64,000 bases of DNA from Myxococcales bacterium (lineage in GTDB: Bacteria; Myxococcota_A; Polyangia; Nannocystales; Nannocystaceae). Positions within the stretch are counted from its first letter, which is position 1, and each line of letters starts with the position of its first letter. Below, piece after piece: positions 8,151 to 15,539 of the stretch. The position numbers and the translations under genes are program-made. The DNA is taken from NCBI GenBank assembly GCA_020633315.1, contig JACKDV010000023.1:54156-118155 (forward strand), read 5' to 3'. The notes under the pieces were generated by a model. The model worked only from the letters and a program-made list of their open reading frames with translations. It was not told where the DNA came from and did no database searches.

Positions 8151-8645
8151 ATGGTCGACGACGAACGGCGTGGTTGGTGTCGGATGCTCGCCCTGCTCGC
8201 GGCCCTCGCCGCGGCCTGCGGTCCCTCGAGCGGGGACGACGGCGGCGGGACCGAGGGCTCGTCCCGCTGCGCCGCGGCCCCCTTCGACGCGGGCCTGCTC
8301 GGCATCACCGAGGAGCGCATCTGCGACGTGGGCGGCCCCGAGGAGTGCCTGCGCCCCGCCTCCGGGATCATGGTGGGCCTGTACGACCGCGACGCGCAGA
8401 TCGGCGGCGACGTGGGCGGAGGCACCCTCGACCCCGAGGCGGTCGAGCTGGCGTCGGTGGTCTCCGACTCCGGCCGCTTCGAGCTCGAGCTGTCGCCCGG
8501 CAGCTACTGGGCGTGCGCGATCCAGGGCCCCGACGACGTGACCTGCTCGGGCATGATCACCATCGACGACGCCACGCCGCTGCACCTCGCCGACTACGAG
8601 TACGGCAACGGCTCGGGCTGGACGGTCCGGGCCTGCGACGGCTGA
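8151..8645 (+). CDS. Small predicted lipoprotein
   Basis: A 164-residue predicted lipoprotein. It starts MVDDERRGWCRMLALLAALA and reaches the lipobox-like LAAAC. An acidic/Gly linker leads to a domain with four Cys in the first half (CAAAP, ICDVGG, ECLRP) and two later (WACAIQ, VTCSG). The stretch FELELSPGSYWACAI resembles the end of a carboxypeptidase-regulatory-like or prealbumin-like beta domain (S/DGxY-x-C), so a small beta-sandwich is possible. An internal ATG at 8184 would give a shorter signal peptide. It is divergent from the beta-propeller gene and converges on the ABC-class ATPase gene. Confidence 0.65.
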   Translation: MVDDERRGWCRMLALLAALAAACGPSSGDDGGGTEGSSRCAAAPFDAGLLGITEERICDVGGPEECLRPASGIMVGLYDRDAQIGGDVGGGTLDPEAVELASVVSDSGRFELELSPGSYWACAIQGPDDVTCSGMITIDDATPLHLADYEYGNGSGWTVRACDG

Positions 8646-8652
8646 CGCCCGA

Positions 8653-10341
8653 TCACCGGGCCTCCAGCAGCCGCAGGCTCCGCAGGCGATCGATCGCCGC
8701 CATCAGCTCGTAGCGCCGCACTCCCACCAGATCGGGCAGCCGCCCCAGCGCGTACAGCCCCCGCTCGTCCGCGGCGGCCAGCGCCTGCTCGGCCAGCTCG
8801 CGCACCGTGCCTCCTTCGCGCCCGTGCTCGAACAGCCACTCGAGCAGCGCCCCGATCGTCCGGGCCTGGCCGTCGTCCACCAGCTGCTCGAGCGCCCCCA
8901 GGTCGATCGTCTGCTCTCCGAGCTGCAGCTCCCGCAGCCCTCGCGCCCGCACCTTGGCCCGCTGCCCCCGACGCGGATCGAACGAGCGCAGCCGCGGCCG
9001 CCGGGGCGAGGGCACGATCGCCCCCCGCGGAGGCAGCACCGCACGCCCCGTGGGATGCCCCGCCGCCACCTCGCGTGCCCGCGCCGTCACCTCGTGCACC
9101 CGGTAGTCCTCCATCAGCAGCACCGTGTCGGCCACCTCCAGGTAGTCCCCGCTCCCTCCCACCACCAGCACCGTCGACACCCCCGCGTCCGCGTGGAGCT
9201 GCTGCACCCGATCGATGAGCGGCGTGATCGTCTCCCGGGCCACCAGCTGCTGCATGCGAGCATCTCGGATCAGCAAGTTGGTCGCGCAGCGATCCTCGTC
9301 GAGCAAGAGCGCCGTCGCCCCGCCCTCGAGCCCCTCCATGATCGCCGCCGCCAGGCTCGTGGACCCCGAGGCATCCGGGCTCGTGAACCCCCTCGTGTCC
9401 CGCCCCCCCGGCAGATCGGAGATGAACGCCCGCAGGTCCACCCCCACCACGCTTCGCCCGTCCTCGCTGCGCAGCGCCACCGCATCGGGGCTGGTCACCA
9501 CCCACTCCCGCCCGTCCCCCGGCACGTGCGGATGGATCCCTCGCTGGATCGCCTCGAGCAGCGTGGTCTTGCCGTGGAACCCCCCGCCGGTCACCAGCGT
9601 GACCCCCACCGGCACGCCCATCCCGCTCACCTCGCCGTGGTGCAGCGTCGGCAGCGTCACCCGCAGCGACGGCGGGCTGCGAAGCTCCACCGCCCCCCTC
9701 AGCGGAGCCGACGACACTCCCGACGCCCGGGGCAGCACCGCCCCGTCGCGCACGAACGCCACCAGCCCCCGCCCCGCGAGCTGCCCCTGCAGGTGCTCGT
9801 GGTCCTCGACCAGCTCCACCCACTGCCGCACCCGCTCCCCATCCAGGCGCGACCACTGCACCGCCCGGGCGGCCCGCGGCAAGTCCTCCGTGAGCAGCCG
9901 CGCCGCCGCTCGCCCCATCACCCGTCGTCCCTGCGCCGGCAGCCCGGCCCGAAACCGCAGCTCCAGCCCATCCCCCACGAAGCCACACCCCGACCGCACC
10001 AGGATCTCCGCATCCCCGGCGTCCACCACCACCACCCCCGACTTCCCGCTCCCCGATCGATCGGTCCCTCCTGCCACCTCCCCCGCGAACCGCCGCAGCA
10101 GGAAGTCCGCCACCGCCATCCGCCTCACCGCCGACGCCCGCAGCTCCTCTGGAATCCCATGCACCCTCGCGCTCGAGCACACCCGCACCCGCGAGGGCGC
10201 CGCAAACGGATCCCCCTGCACATGATCGACGACCACCTGCAGCTCCTCATCCCCCCACCCCCCCGCAATCTGCCGATAGGCCCCATACCCCCGCCCATCG
10301 ATCTGCCGAAGAACCTGCCCCAACTGCTCCAAGTCCCGCAC
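8653..10341 (-). CDS. ABC-class ATPase (PF09818-type)
   Basis: A 562-residue cytosolic P-loop protein of the 'predicted ATPase of the ABC class' family. It begins LEQLGQVLRQIDGRGYGAYR, the conserved N-terminal block of the family. Walker A is in TGGGFHGKTTLLEAIQRG, a signature-like region is ISDLPGGRDTRGFTSPDASG, and Walker B is ALLLDEDRCATNLLIRD. The true start is best placed at the GTG at 10341, giving VRDLEQLG. The open frame extends 86 codons further, but only through a C/G-rich simple repeat and a dispersed repeat. Substrate and role of this family are not established; it has no transmembrane partner here. Confidence 0.88.
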   Translation of the reverse strand: MRDLEQLGQVLRQIDGRGYGAYRQIAGGWGDEELQVVVDHVQGDPFAAPSRVRVCSSARVHGIPEELRASAVRRMAVADFLLRRFAGEVAGGTDRSGSGKSGVVVVDAGDAEILVRSGCGFVGDGLELRFRAGLPAQGRRVMGRAAARLLTEDLPRAARAVQWSRLDGERVRQWVELVEDHEHLQGQLAGRGLVAFVRDGAVLPRASGVSSAPLRGAVELRSPPSLRVTLPTLHHGEVSGMGVPVGVTLVTGGGFHGKTTLLEAIQRGIHPHVPGDGREWVVTSPDAVALRSEDGRSVVGVDLRAFISDLPGGRDTRGFTSPDASGSTSLAAAIMEGLEGGATALLLDEDRCATNLLIRDARMQQLVARETITPLIDRVQQLHADAGVSTVLVVGGSGDYLEVADTVLLMEDYRVHEVTARAREVAAGHPTGRAVLPPRGAIVPSPRRPRLRSFDPRRGQRAKVRARGLRELQLGEQTIDLGALEQLVDDGQARTIGALLEWLFEHGREGGTVRELAEQALAAADERGLYALGRLPDLVGVRRYELMAAIDRLRSLRLLEAR

Positions 10342-10375
10342 CCCCCAGCATACGCCTCCTCCCAACTCCCCACCC

Positions 10376-10487
10376 TCCCACTCCCCCCCCCCCACTCTCC
10401 CCACCCACTCTCCCCACCCCACTCTCCCCCCCACTCTCCCCTCTCCACCCCGCCCCACTCTCCCCGTCCCTCCGTGCCGACCCCTCC
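10376..10487. repeat. C-rich simple repeat with G-quadruplex potential
   Basis: A run of degenerate CCCCACTCTC units. On the minus strand, the coding strand of the downstream ATPase gene, it reads as repeated GGGGAGAGTGGG. It lies 35-146 bp before the proposed GTG start, so it would fall in the promoter or 5' untranslated region. Many G-runs of three or more could form G-quadruplexes. Confidence 0.8.
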
Positions 10488-10508
10488 CCAACCTGCCCAT
10501 GGGGGACC

Positions 10509-10624
10509 GGCTCGCGCAGCGCGGCAGGGGCCCGCTCGCGCGCAGGGAGGCGACTACAGCCCACTCCAAGCAGCAGGTCCTCCCTTCGCCGACGAGCACG
10601 AGTGGGAAGGCGGCCGCGCGTTAA
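10509..10624 (+). repeat. Dispersed ~115-bp element, copy 1 (inverted-repeat arm)
   Basis: This 116-bp segment ends in GCGCGTTAA. Its reverse complement matches 10789-10903 almost perfectly (one single-base indel and one mismatch seen). A diverged third copy in the same orientation as this one is at 45962-46085. The reverse complement reads as an open peptide frame beginning MLVGEGRTCCLEWAVVAS (GTG start), partly conserved in copy 3. Copies 1 and 2 could form a large stem with a 164-nt loop. Confidence 0.85.
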
Positions 10625-10788
10625 ACAGACGCCGGTCCCTGCACCGCAGCACGCCAGCGCCTGCAGTCGTCACCCCATACCCTCATCGCCCTTCGCCGAC
10701 ACCACCCGATCGAGCGTTGGTGCTCGAGCCGGGTAAAGCGAGGCTCGGTCGGGATTGGGTGCGTACGGTGCACGGACTGGGCACCTGC
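10625..10788. other. 164-bp spacer between the two inverted-repeat arms
   Basis: This spacer separates the two arms of the inverted repeat. I see no convincing coding region or RNA gene in it. A short segment, CTCGAGCCGGGTAAAGCGAG, could form a small hairpin (CTCG/CGAG) but this is weak. Confidence 0.4.
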
Positions 10789-10903
10789 TTAACGCGCGGC
10801 CGCCTTCCCACTCGTGCTCGTCGGCGAAGGGAGGACCTGCTGCTTGGAGTGGGCTGTAGTCGCCTCCTGCGCGCGAGCGGGCCCCTGCCGCGCTGCGCGG
10901 GCC
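10789..10903 (-). repeat. Dispersed ~115-bp element, copy 2 (inverted-repeat arm)
   Basis: The inverted partner of 10509-10624, beginning CTTAACGCGCGG where the other copies have GTTTAACGC. The near-identity of copies 1 and 2 compared with copy 3 suggests a recent inverted duplication. It runs directly into the 72-bp degenerate repeats, which share a block resembling ACCTGCTGCTTGGAGTGGGC. Confidence 0.85.
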
Positions 10904-10924
10904 AGTCCGATCTACAGTTCGAGG

Positions 10925-11225
10925 AAGTTGCTTTCGAATGACCGCCTGGAAGAGAACCTGCTGCTCGCAGTGGGCCAGTCCGATCCATGGTTCGACACAG
11001 TCGTTCTGGAATTGACCGCCTGGAAGAACCTGCTGCTCGCAGTGGACCAGTCCGATCTACGGTTGGACACAGTTGCTCTCGAATGACCGCCTGGAAGAAC
11101 CTGCTGCTCGCAGTGGGCCTGACTGATCCAGGGTTCGACACAGTTGCTCTGGAATTGACTGCCTGGAAGAACCTGCTGCTCGCAGTGGGTTCGATACGGT
11201 TGCTCTCGAACACCGCCTGGAGGAC
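10925..11225. repeat. Degenerate ~72-bp tandem repeat, about four and a half copies
   Basis: Repeats are anchored by CCTGGAAGA(GA)ACCTGCTGC at 10945, 11019, 11090, 11162 and a shortened last copy at 11216, giving spacings of 74, 71, 72 and 54. Each unit reads roughly ACCGCCTGGAAGAACCTGCT, then GCTCGCAGTGGGCCAGTCCG, then a TTCGACACAGTTGCTCT-like block. No gene is supported here; open frames in it are by-products of the repeat. Confidence 0.85.
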
Positions 11226-11258
11226 CCTCTCGGATGGGGAGAGGGCCTCGACCCTCGG

Positions 11259-11981
11259 TCACGGTAGGCAGACGTTGGTGTAGTCGTCGCAGCAGTCGCC
11301 GTAGCTCTGGCAGGCAGCATCACACCAGCATCCAGACGGCGCCGAGCCTCCACACTCACCTCCACAGGAATCGGCCGGAACGTCGAGACTACAGACGTAG
11401 TACCGCTTGTTGTCACAGTGCGCCCCCCCGCAGCGAACCCCCGTGATGAAGCGATTGGCCCCCGTCGCAAAGGTGAGCGGCGGCTGCTCCTCGGAGTACC
11501 ACCCCGTCCACGAGCAATCGACCATCCCCACCGGCTGCCACCACCCATCCGCGAAGCGCTTGGGCGTGGCACACTCGAGCTGGATGTCGTCGCAGTAGCT
11601 GCCGTGGCAGTGGATCCCGGTGAGGATCCCCGACTGCCCCGAGTAGTTGCAGACGTGGCTGTTGTCGTCGTCGTAGCGATACCAGCCCTCCGAGCTCACG
11701 CTGCCGATCCCGCTGCTCTCCTCCGAGTACCAGTCCGAGAAGTTGTAGTCGAACGCGACCACGAGCGCCGGCATCGTCTGGCACTGCACCCGCACGTCGT
11801 CGCAGTAGCTCCCGTTGCAGTCGAAGCCGCTGACCGCCTGGCTCGAGTACGAGCACAGGCTCCAGGGTCCGCCATTCTCCTCCGAGACCCAGTCGTCCCA
11901 CCCCACGGAGGCCATCACGGCCGCCGGCGCAAGCAGGGCGAGGACGAGTGAGGACGAGGTCATCAGTGTCTTGATGTGCAT
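11259..11981 (-). CDS. Secreted protein with somatomedin-B-like domain
   Basis: A 240-residue exported protein. The N-terminus MHIKTLMTSSSLVLALLAPA followed by AVMA is a good signal peptide with likely cleavage near residue 24. The middle holds three degenerate repeats, each with a W-(Y/V)-SEE block and a G-x-x-C-x-G-(S/A)-(Y/H)-C-D-(D/N) block, for example GFDCNGSYCDDVRVQC, GIHCHGSYCDDIQLEC and GVRCGGAHCDNKRYYVC. The last about 40 residues have eight Cys in the spacing of somatomedin-B domains, including CWCDAACQSYGDCCDDY. SMB domains are mainly known from animals but occur in some bacteria. Function unknown; likely a disulfide-rich extracellular binding protein. Confidence 0.8.
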   Translation of the reverse strand: MHIKTLMTSSSLVLALLAPAAVMASVGWDDWVSEENGGPWSLCSYSSQAVSGFDCNGSYCDDVRVQCQTMPALVVAFDYNFSDWYSEESSGIGSVSSEGWYRYDDDNSHVCNYSGQSGILTGIHCHGSYCDDIQLECATPKRFADGWWQPVGMVDCSWTGWYSEEQPPLTFATGANRFITGVRCGGAHCDNKRYYVCSLDVPADSCGGECGGSAPSGCWCDAACQSYGDCCDDYTNVCLP

Positions 11982-12209
11982 CTTCTTGTCGAGCTCCCGT
12001 GCCCCGAGGACGACGGGGCACGGCCCAGACAGACCCGCTCGCCGCCGATTCGATCACCCCCTCGAGCCCGCCGGCCTCACTGCGCCCCAGGGCAGCGCCG
12101 GCCGCGGCGCCGCCCCGGCGCTCCAAGTGCTCGATGTGCCACGCACTATCCACCCGCACCCGGGATCGCTTGTCCCTCGGCGCGACCTGCCCTATCCCTG
12201 CGCTCGCCG

Positions 12210-13382
12210 ATGTCCAAGCCCATCGTCGTCCAGAAGTATGGCGGCTCCTCCGTCGCCGACGTAGAGAAGATCCGCATCGTGGCCCGCCGCGTGGTCGCGA
12301 CCGCCGAGCAGGGCCTGCGCGTGGTGGTGGTGGTCTCGGCCATGGGCAAGACCACCGACGAGCTGCTCGCGCGCGCCAAGCAGCTGTCGCCCTCGCCCTC
12401 GCGGCGCGAGCTCGACATGCTGCTGTCGTGCGGCGAGCGGGCTTCGATGGCGCTGCTGTCGATGGCGATCCAGGAGCTGGGGCACGAGGCGATCTCGCTG
12501 ACCGGCTCGCAGTCGGGGATCATCACCAACAGCCGGCACTCGGGGGCACGCATCATCGACGTGCGACCCTACCGGGTGCAGGACGAGCTCGACGACGGCA
12601 AGATCGTGATCGTCGCCGGCTTCCAGGGGGTGTCGTACAAGCGCGAGGTGACCACCCTGGGGCGCGGGGGCTCCGACACCACCGCGGTGGCGCTGGCGGG
12701 CTCGCTGGGCGCCGAGTACTGCGAGATCTGCTCCGACGTGGACGGGGTGTACAGCGCCGACCCGCGGGTGGTGGACGCCGCGACCCTGGTGAAGGTGATC
12801 TCGCACGAGGAGATGCTCGAGCTGGCCTCGCACGGGGCCAAGGTGCTGCACGCCGAGTCGGTGGAGTTCGCCCGCCGCACCGGCATCGCCCTGTGGGCGC
12901 GCGCCACCGTGGGCGACGGCGAGGGCACGCGCATCGACACCCCCGAGCAGGTCAAGGCCGAGCACCCCACCATCGGGGTCACCGGCGTGCGCAACCTGGT
13001 GCGGCTGCGGGCGCGGGTGAGCCAGAGCATGGACCACATGCTCGCGGTGGCGGCCGACGCCTCGCTGCCCGTGCTGCACCTCGACGCCGACCACGAGATC
13101 GCCGACCTGTGGTTCTCGCCCACCGACGTGCCCGACTGGGCCGCCGTGCGGCTCAAGCTGATGGGCCAGGTGGAGATCGAGGAGAGCTGCGGCGCGGTCA
13201 GTGTGGTGGGCGACTTCATCGGTCGCAACGCGGCCCAGCTGGCCCGGGCGCGCTCGGTGGCCGCGGGGGCGGGCATCGTGATCAAGGCCATGGCCACCTC
13301 GCCGCTGCGCGCCACCCTGTTCTGCCACGAGGACGACGTGGACGCGCTCACCCGCGCGCTGCACCGGGCGTTCCGCGAGTGA
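12210..13382 (+). CDS. lysC: Aspartate kinase (aspartokinase)
   Basis: A 390-residue cytosolic enzyme that phosphorylates L-aspartate, the first step toward Lys, Met and Thr. The nucleotide-binding opening is VVQKYGGSSVADVEKI, followed by VVVSAMGKTTDELL. TTLGRGGSDTTAVALA and the SDVDGVYSADPR block are diagnostic. Two C-terminal ACT regions (about residues 260-390) would bind the feedback inhibitor. It is a monofunctional aspartokinase of lysC type; which end-product inhibits it cannot be read here. The ATG at 12210 begins MSKPIVVQKYGG; the long upstream extension is Pro/Arg-rich and rejected. No homoserine dehydrogenase or asd gene is adjacent. Confidence 0.93.
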   Translation: MSKPIVVQKYGGSSVADVEKIRIVARRVVATAEQGLRVVVVVSAMGKTTDELLARAKQLSPSPSRRELDMLLSCGERASMALLSMAIQELGHEAISLTGSQSGIITNSRHSGARIIDVRPYRVQDELDDGKIVIVAGFQGVSYKREVTTLGRGGSDTTAVALAGSLGAEYCEICSDVDGVYSADPRVVDAATLVKVISHEEMLELASHGAKVLHAESVEFARRTGIALWARATVGDGEGTRIDTPEQVKAEHPTIGVTGVRNLVRLRARVSQSMDHMLAVAADASLPVLHLDADHEIADLWFSPTDVPDWAAVRLKLMGQVEIEESCGAVSVVGDFIGRNAAQLARARSVAAGAGIVIKAMATSPLRATLFCHEDDVDALTRALHRAFRE

Positions 13383-13416
13383 TGGTGTAGAGTCTCCACG
13401 CCTCACGGAGCCCGCG

Positions 13417-14427
13417 ATGACACTCTCCCAGATCACGCTCGATGGTTTCACGACCTTCACATCCATGGACGTCGAGCTGTCACCGGGGATCAATGTCTTC
13501 ATCGGGGCCAACGGCACCGGGAAGACCCACCTGCTCAAGGTCGCCTACTCGGCCTGCGACGTGAGCCGCACTCGTGCCAACCTCGCCGAGAAGCTCGTCG
13601 CCACCTTCATGCCCTACGAGGGACGACTGGGACGCCTCGCCCACCGCAGGGCGACCAGCACCAACGCGAGCGTCGAGATCCACCGCAAGGGAGCCAAGCT
13701 GGGCCTCGCGTTCAGTAACCACTCCAAGGGCCCCGACACGGGCAATGTCACGGGCGCCGGCAAGTGGGCCGAGGCCCCCATCGAGTGCGCGTACATCCCG
13801 GTCAAGGAGATGCTCGCCAATGCGCCGGGGTTTAGGTCCCTGTATGCCGCACGGCAGGTGCACTTCGAGGAGATCTACGCGGACATCGTCGACCGGGCCT
13901 ACCTGCCGATCCTCCGCGGTCCCCCGGATGCCACCCGCAAGAAGCTCCTCTCCAGCCTGCAAGAAGCGATCGAGGGGAAGGTCGTCGTGGAGGGCGAGAC
14001 CTTCTTCTTGCGCAACAAGCACGGCAAGCTGGAGTTCTCGCTGCTCGCGGAGGGCATGCGGAAGCTGGCGCTGTTGTGGCTGCTCATCCAAAACGGCACG
14101 CTGCAAGGGGGTTCGGTGCTCTTCTGGGACGAGCCGGAGGCCAATCTCAACCCCAAGGTGATGGGCGCACTCGCCGAGATCCTGCTCGCGCTACGACGCC
14201 TGGGAGTGCAGATCTTCATCGCCACCCACGACTACGTGCTGCTCAAGGAGTTCGACTTGTTGGCCAAGGACGGGGACGACCTGTGCTTCCACGCCCTCTA
14301 TCGTGACGAGGAGGGTCTCGTCCGGCGCTCGGCCACTTCTTCCCTCGCGGGACTGGATCACAATGCGATCGCCGAGACCTTCTCTGGTCTCTACGATCGC
14401 GAGGTACGACGGAGCCTCGGCGGCTGA
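13417..14427 (+). CDS. AAA-family SMC/ABC-like ATPase (OLD/PtuA-like)
   Basis: A 336-residue cytosolic ATPase with an SMC/RecF-type fold. It starts MTLSQITLDGFTTFTSMDVE and has Walker A GANGTGKTHLL (about residues 31-41), an ABC signature-like LLAEGMRKLALLWLL, Walker B SVLFWDEPEANLNP and the H-loop IFIATHDYVLLKE. There is no long coiled coil and no TOPRIM domain. Its stop overlaps the start of the next gene (TGATG), so the two are translationally coupled. Stand-alone ATPases of this kind paired with a small nuclease occur in anti-phage systems (Septu, Gabija and relatives); assignment to defence here is inference. Confidence 0.85.
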   Translation: MTLSQITLDGFTTFTSMDVELSPGINVFIGANGTGKTHLLKVAYSACDVSRTRANLAEKLVATFMPYEGRLGRLAHRRATSTNASVEIHRKGAKLGLAFSNHSKGPDTGNVTGAGKWAEAPIECAYIPVKEMLANAPGFRSLYAARQVHFEEIYADIVDRAYLPILRGPPDATRKKLLSSLQEAIEGKVVVEGETFFLRNKHGKLEFSLLAEGMRKLALLWLLIQNGTLQGGSVLFWDEPEANLNPKVMGALAEILLALRRLGVQIFIATHDYVLLKEFDLLAKDGDDLCFHALYRDEEGLVRRSATSSLAGLDHNAIAETFSGLYDREVRRSLGG

Positions 14428-14940
14428 TGCTCACGCTCACGGAGAACGAGCTGGTCTTCGAATTCGCCGGGACCACGATGGCTTCGAAGTTCGATGACCA
14501 GCAGCATCGGCTGTCTCGTTGCATGAAGGCCGTGGACTTCGTCGTGGAGTACGACGACCACGACCTGTTCGTGGAGGTCAAGGGATCCAGATCAGACGGG
14601 CGCGACCCCGGAGAGGAAGGCGCGCTTCGTCGAGAAGCTCCAGGGTGACGAGCTCGTCCGCGATCTCGCGAGGAAGTACCGAGACTCGTGGATCTATCGC
14701 TGGTCCCACGACCACGACAAGCCGGTTCGGTACGTGGTGCTGCTGCAGCTGTCGACGTTGTCGGACGTGATGCTGCTGAGCCTGACCGACCGCCTCCGAC
14801 ACGAGCTCCCGGCGCTCGGACCCAGGGGCGCTCCTTGGCCGAGGCCATTCGTGCTCGGGGCGAGCGTGCTGAACATGCAGAGCTGGAATCGACTCGGGCG
14901 CTACGGAACCGTTCGTCGCGTTCCCGCACCCACCCCGTAG
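14427..14940 (+). pseudogene. PD-(D/E)XK-like partner protein, interrupted by a frameshift
   Basis: The gene starts MLTLTENELVFEFAGTTMAS, then CMKAVDFVVEYDDHDLFVEV and K. The D-(x)n-ExK pattern (VDF...LFVEVK) resembles the active site of PD-(D/E)XK nucleases. After VEVK the frame breaks: in frame it runs 23 more residues to a stop at 14648. Removing one G from the GGG at 14582-14584 gives a continuous DPDQTGATPERKARFVEKLQ, then a region rich in aromatic and basic residues, then VVLLQLSTLSDVMLLSLTDR, ending at 14940. The corrected protein is 170 residues. The break is either a real mutation, a programmed shift or an assembly error. The pairing with the ATPase gene is tight. Fold assignment is by motif only. 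Confidence 0.6.
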
Positions 14941-14987
14941 GATGGCGATTTCACCCGGGCACTGTGGGCTCGTGTAGGCTCCGGGCC

Positions 14988-15356
14988 ATGCAGCTCGGAG
15001 CGTTCTCGGTCAGCCTCGCCGTCAAGGACATCGCCGCCTCCAAGGCCTTCTACGAGAAGCTCGGCTTCACGGCCACGGGCGGCGGGGACAGGTGGCAGAT
15101 CATGGTCAGCGGCAGCACGGTGATCGGCCTGTTCCAGGGCATGCTCGAGGCCAACATCCTCACCTTCAACCCGGGCTGGGGGCAGGACGCCAAGCCGCGG
15201 CCCGAGCTCACCGACATCCGGCAGATCGAGGCGAGGCTCGAGGAGGCCGGGGTGCCCACCCGCGACTCGACCACGGCCAAGAGCGAGTCGGGACCGGCGA
15301 GCTTCGTGGTCGTCGACCCCGACGGCAACGCGATCCTGTTCGACCAGCACGTGTGA
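14988..15356 (+). CDS. VOC-superfamily (glyoxalase-like) protein
   Basis: A 122-residue VOC-fold protein. It starts MQLGAFSVSLAVKDIAASKA, then FYEKLGF, the classic first betaalphabetabetabeta module, and ends with the second module FVVVDPDGNAILFDQHV. The metal ligand pattern is not complete by eye, and the substrate is unknown. Similar small proteins are annotated as glyoxalase/bleomycin-resistance-like. The ATG at 14988 is the first that fits the domain. It follows the frameshifted partner gene by 47 bp, but its function looks unrelated. Confidence 0.85.
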   Translation: MQLGAFSVSLAVKDIAASKAFYEKLGFTATGGGDRWQIMVSGSTVIGLFQGMLEANILTFNPGWGQDAKPRPELTDIRQIEARLEEAGVPTRDSTTAKSESGPASFVVVDPDGNAILFDQHV

Positions 15357-15398
15357 CGAGCGACGACGCTCGCTCGCGAGCAGGCTCGGTCAGAGTTT

Positions 15399-15538
15399 GT
15401 GAATCCATCCCGCGCGTCGTCGAACGCCGTCAGCGTGGCCGAGACCAAGGCGCGAGACCGAAGGCATCTCGGGATATTTCGAGCGTCGAGCAACGCAGGG
15501 CTCGGCCGCGGGGGCGGTCTTCGACGGCGTGGGGGATC
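15399..15538. repeat. Dispersed ~140-bp repeat, copy A
   Basis: Starts GTGAATCCATCCCGCGCGTC and contains TTCGAGCGTCGAGCAACGCA. The same sequence recurs, diverged, at 29758-29898 (copy B), where TTCGAGCGTCGAGCAACGCA is identical. This copy is joined directly to the truncated transposase gene, and its GTG supplies an artificial in-frame start for it. It may be the end of another mobile element; its boundaries are approximate. Confidence 0.75.
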
Positions 15539-15539
15539 G

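Noticed and set aside
10345..10599. Extension of the ABC-class ATPase to a start at 10599
   Set aside because: The extra residues are encoded by the simple repeat and the dispersed element. The family N-terminus fits the GTG at 10341.
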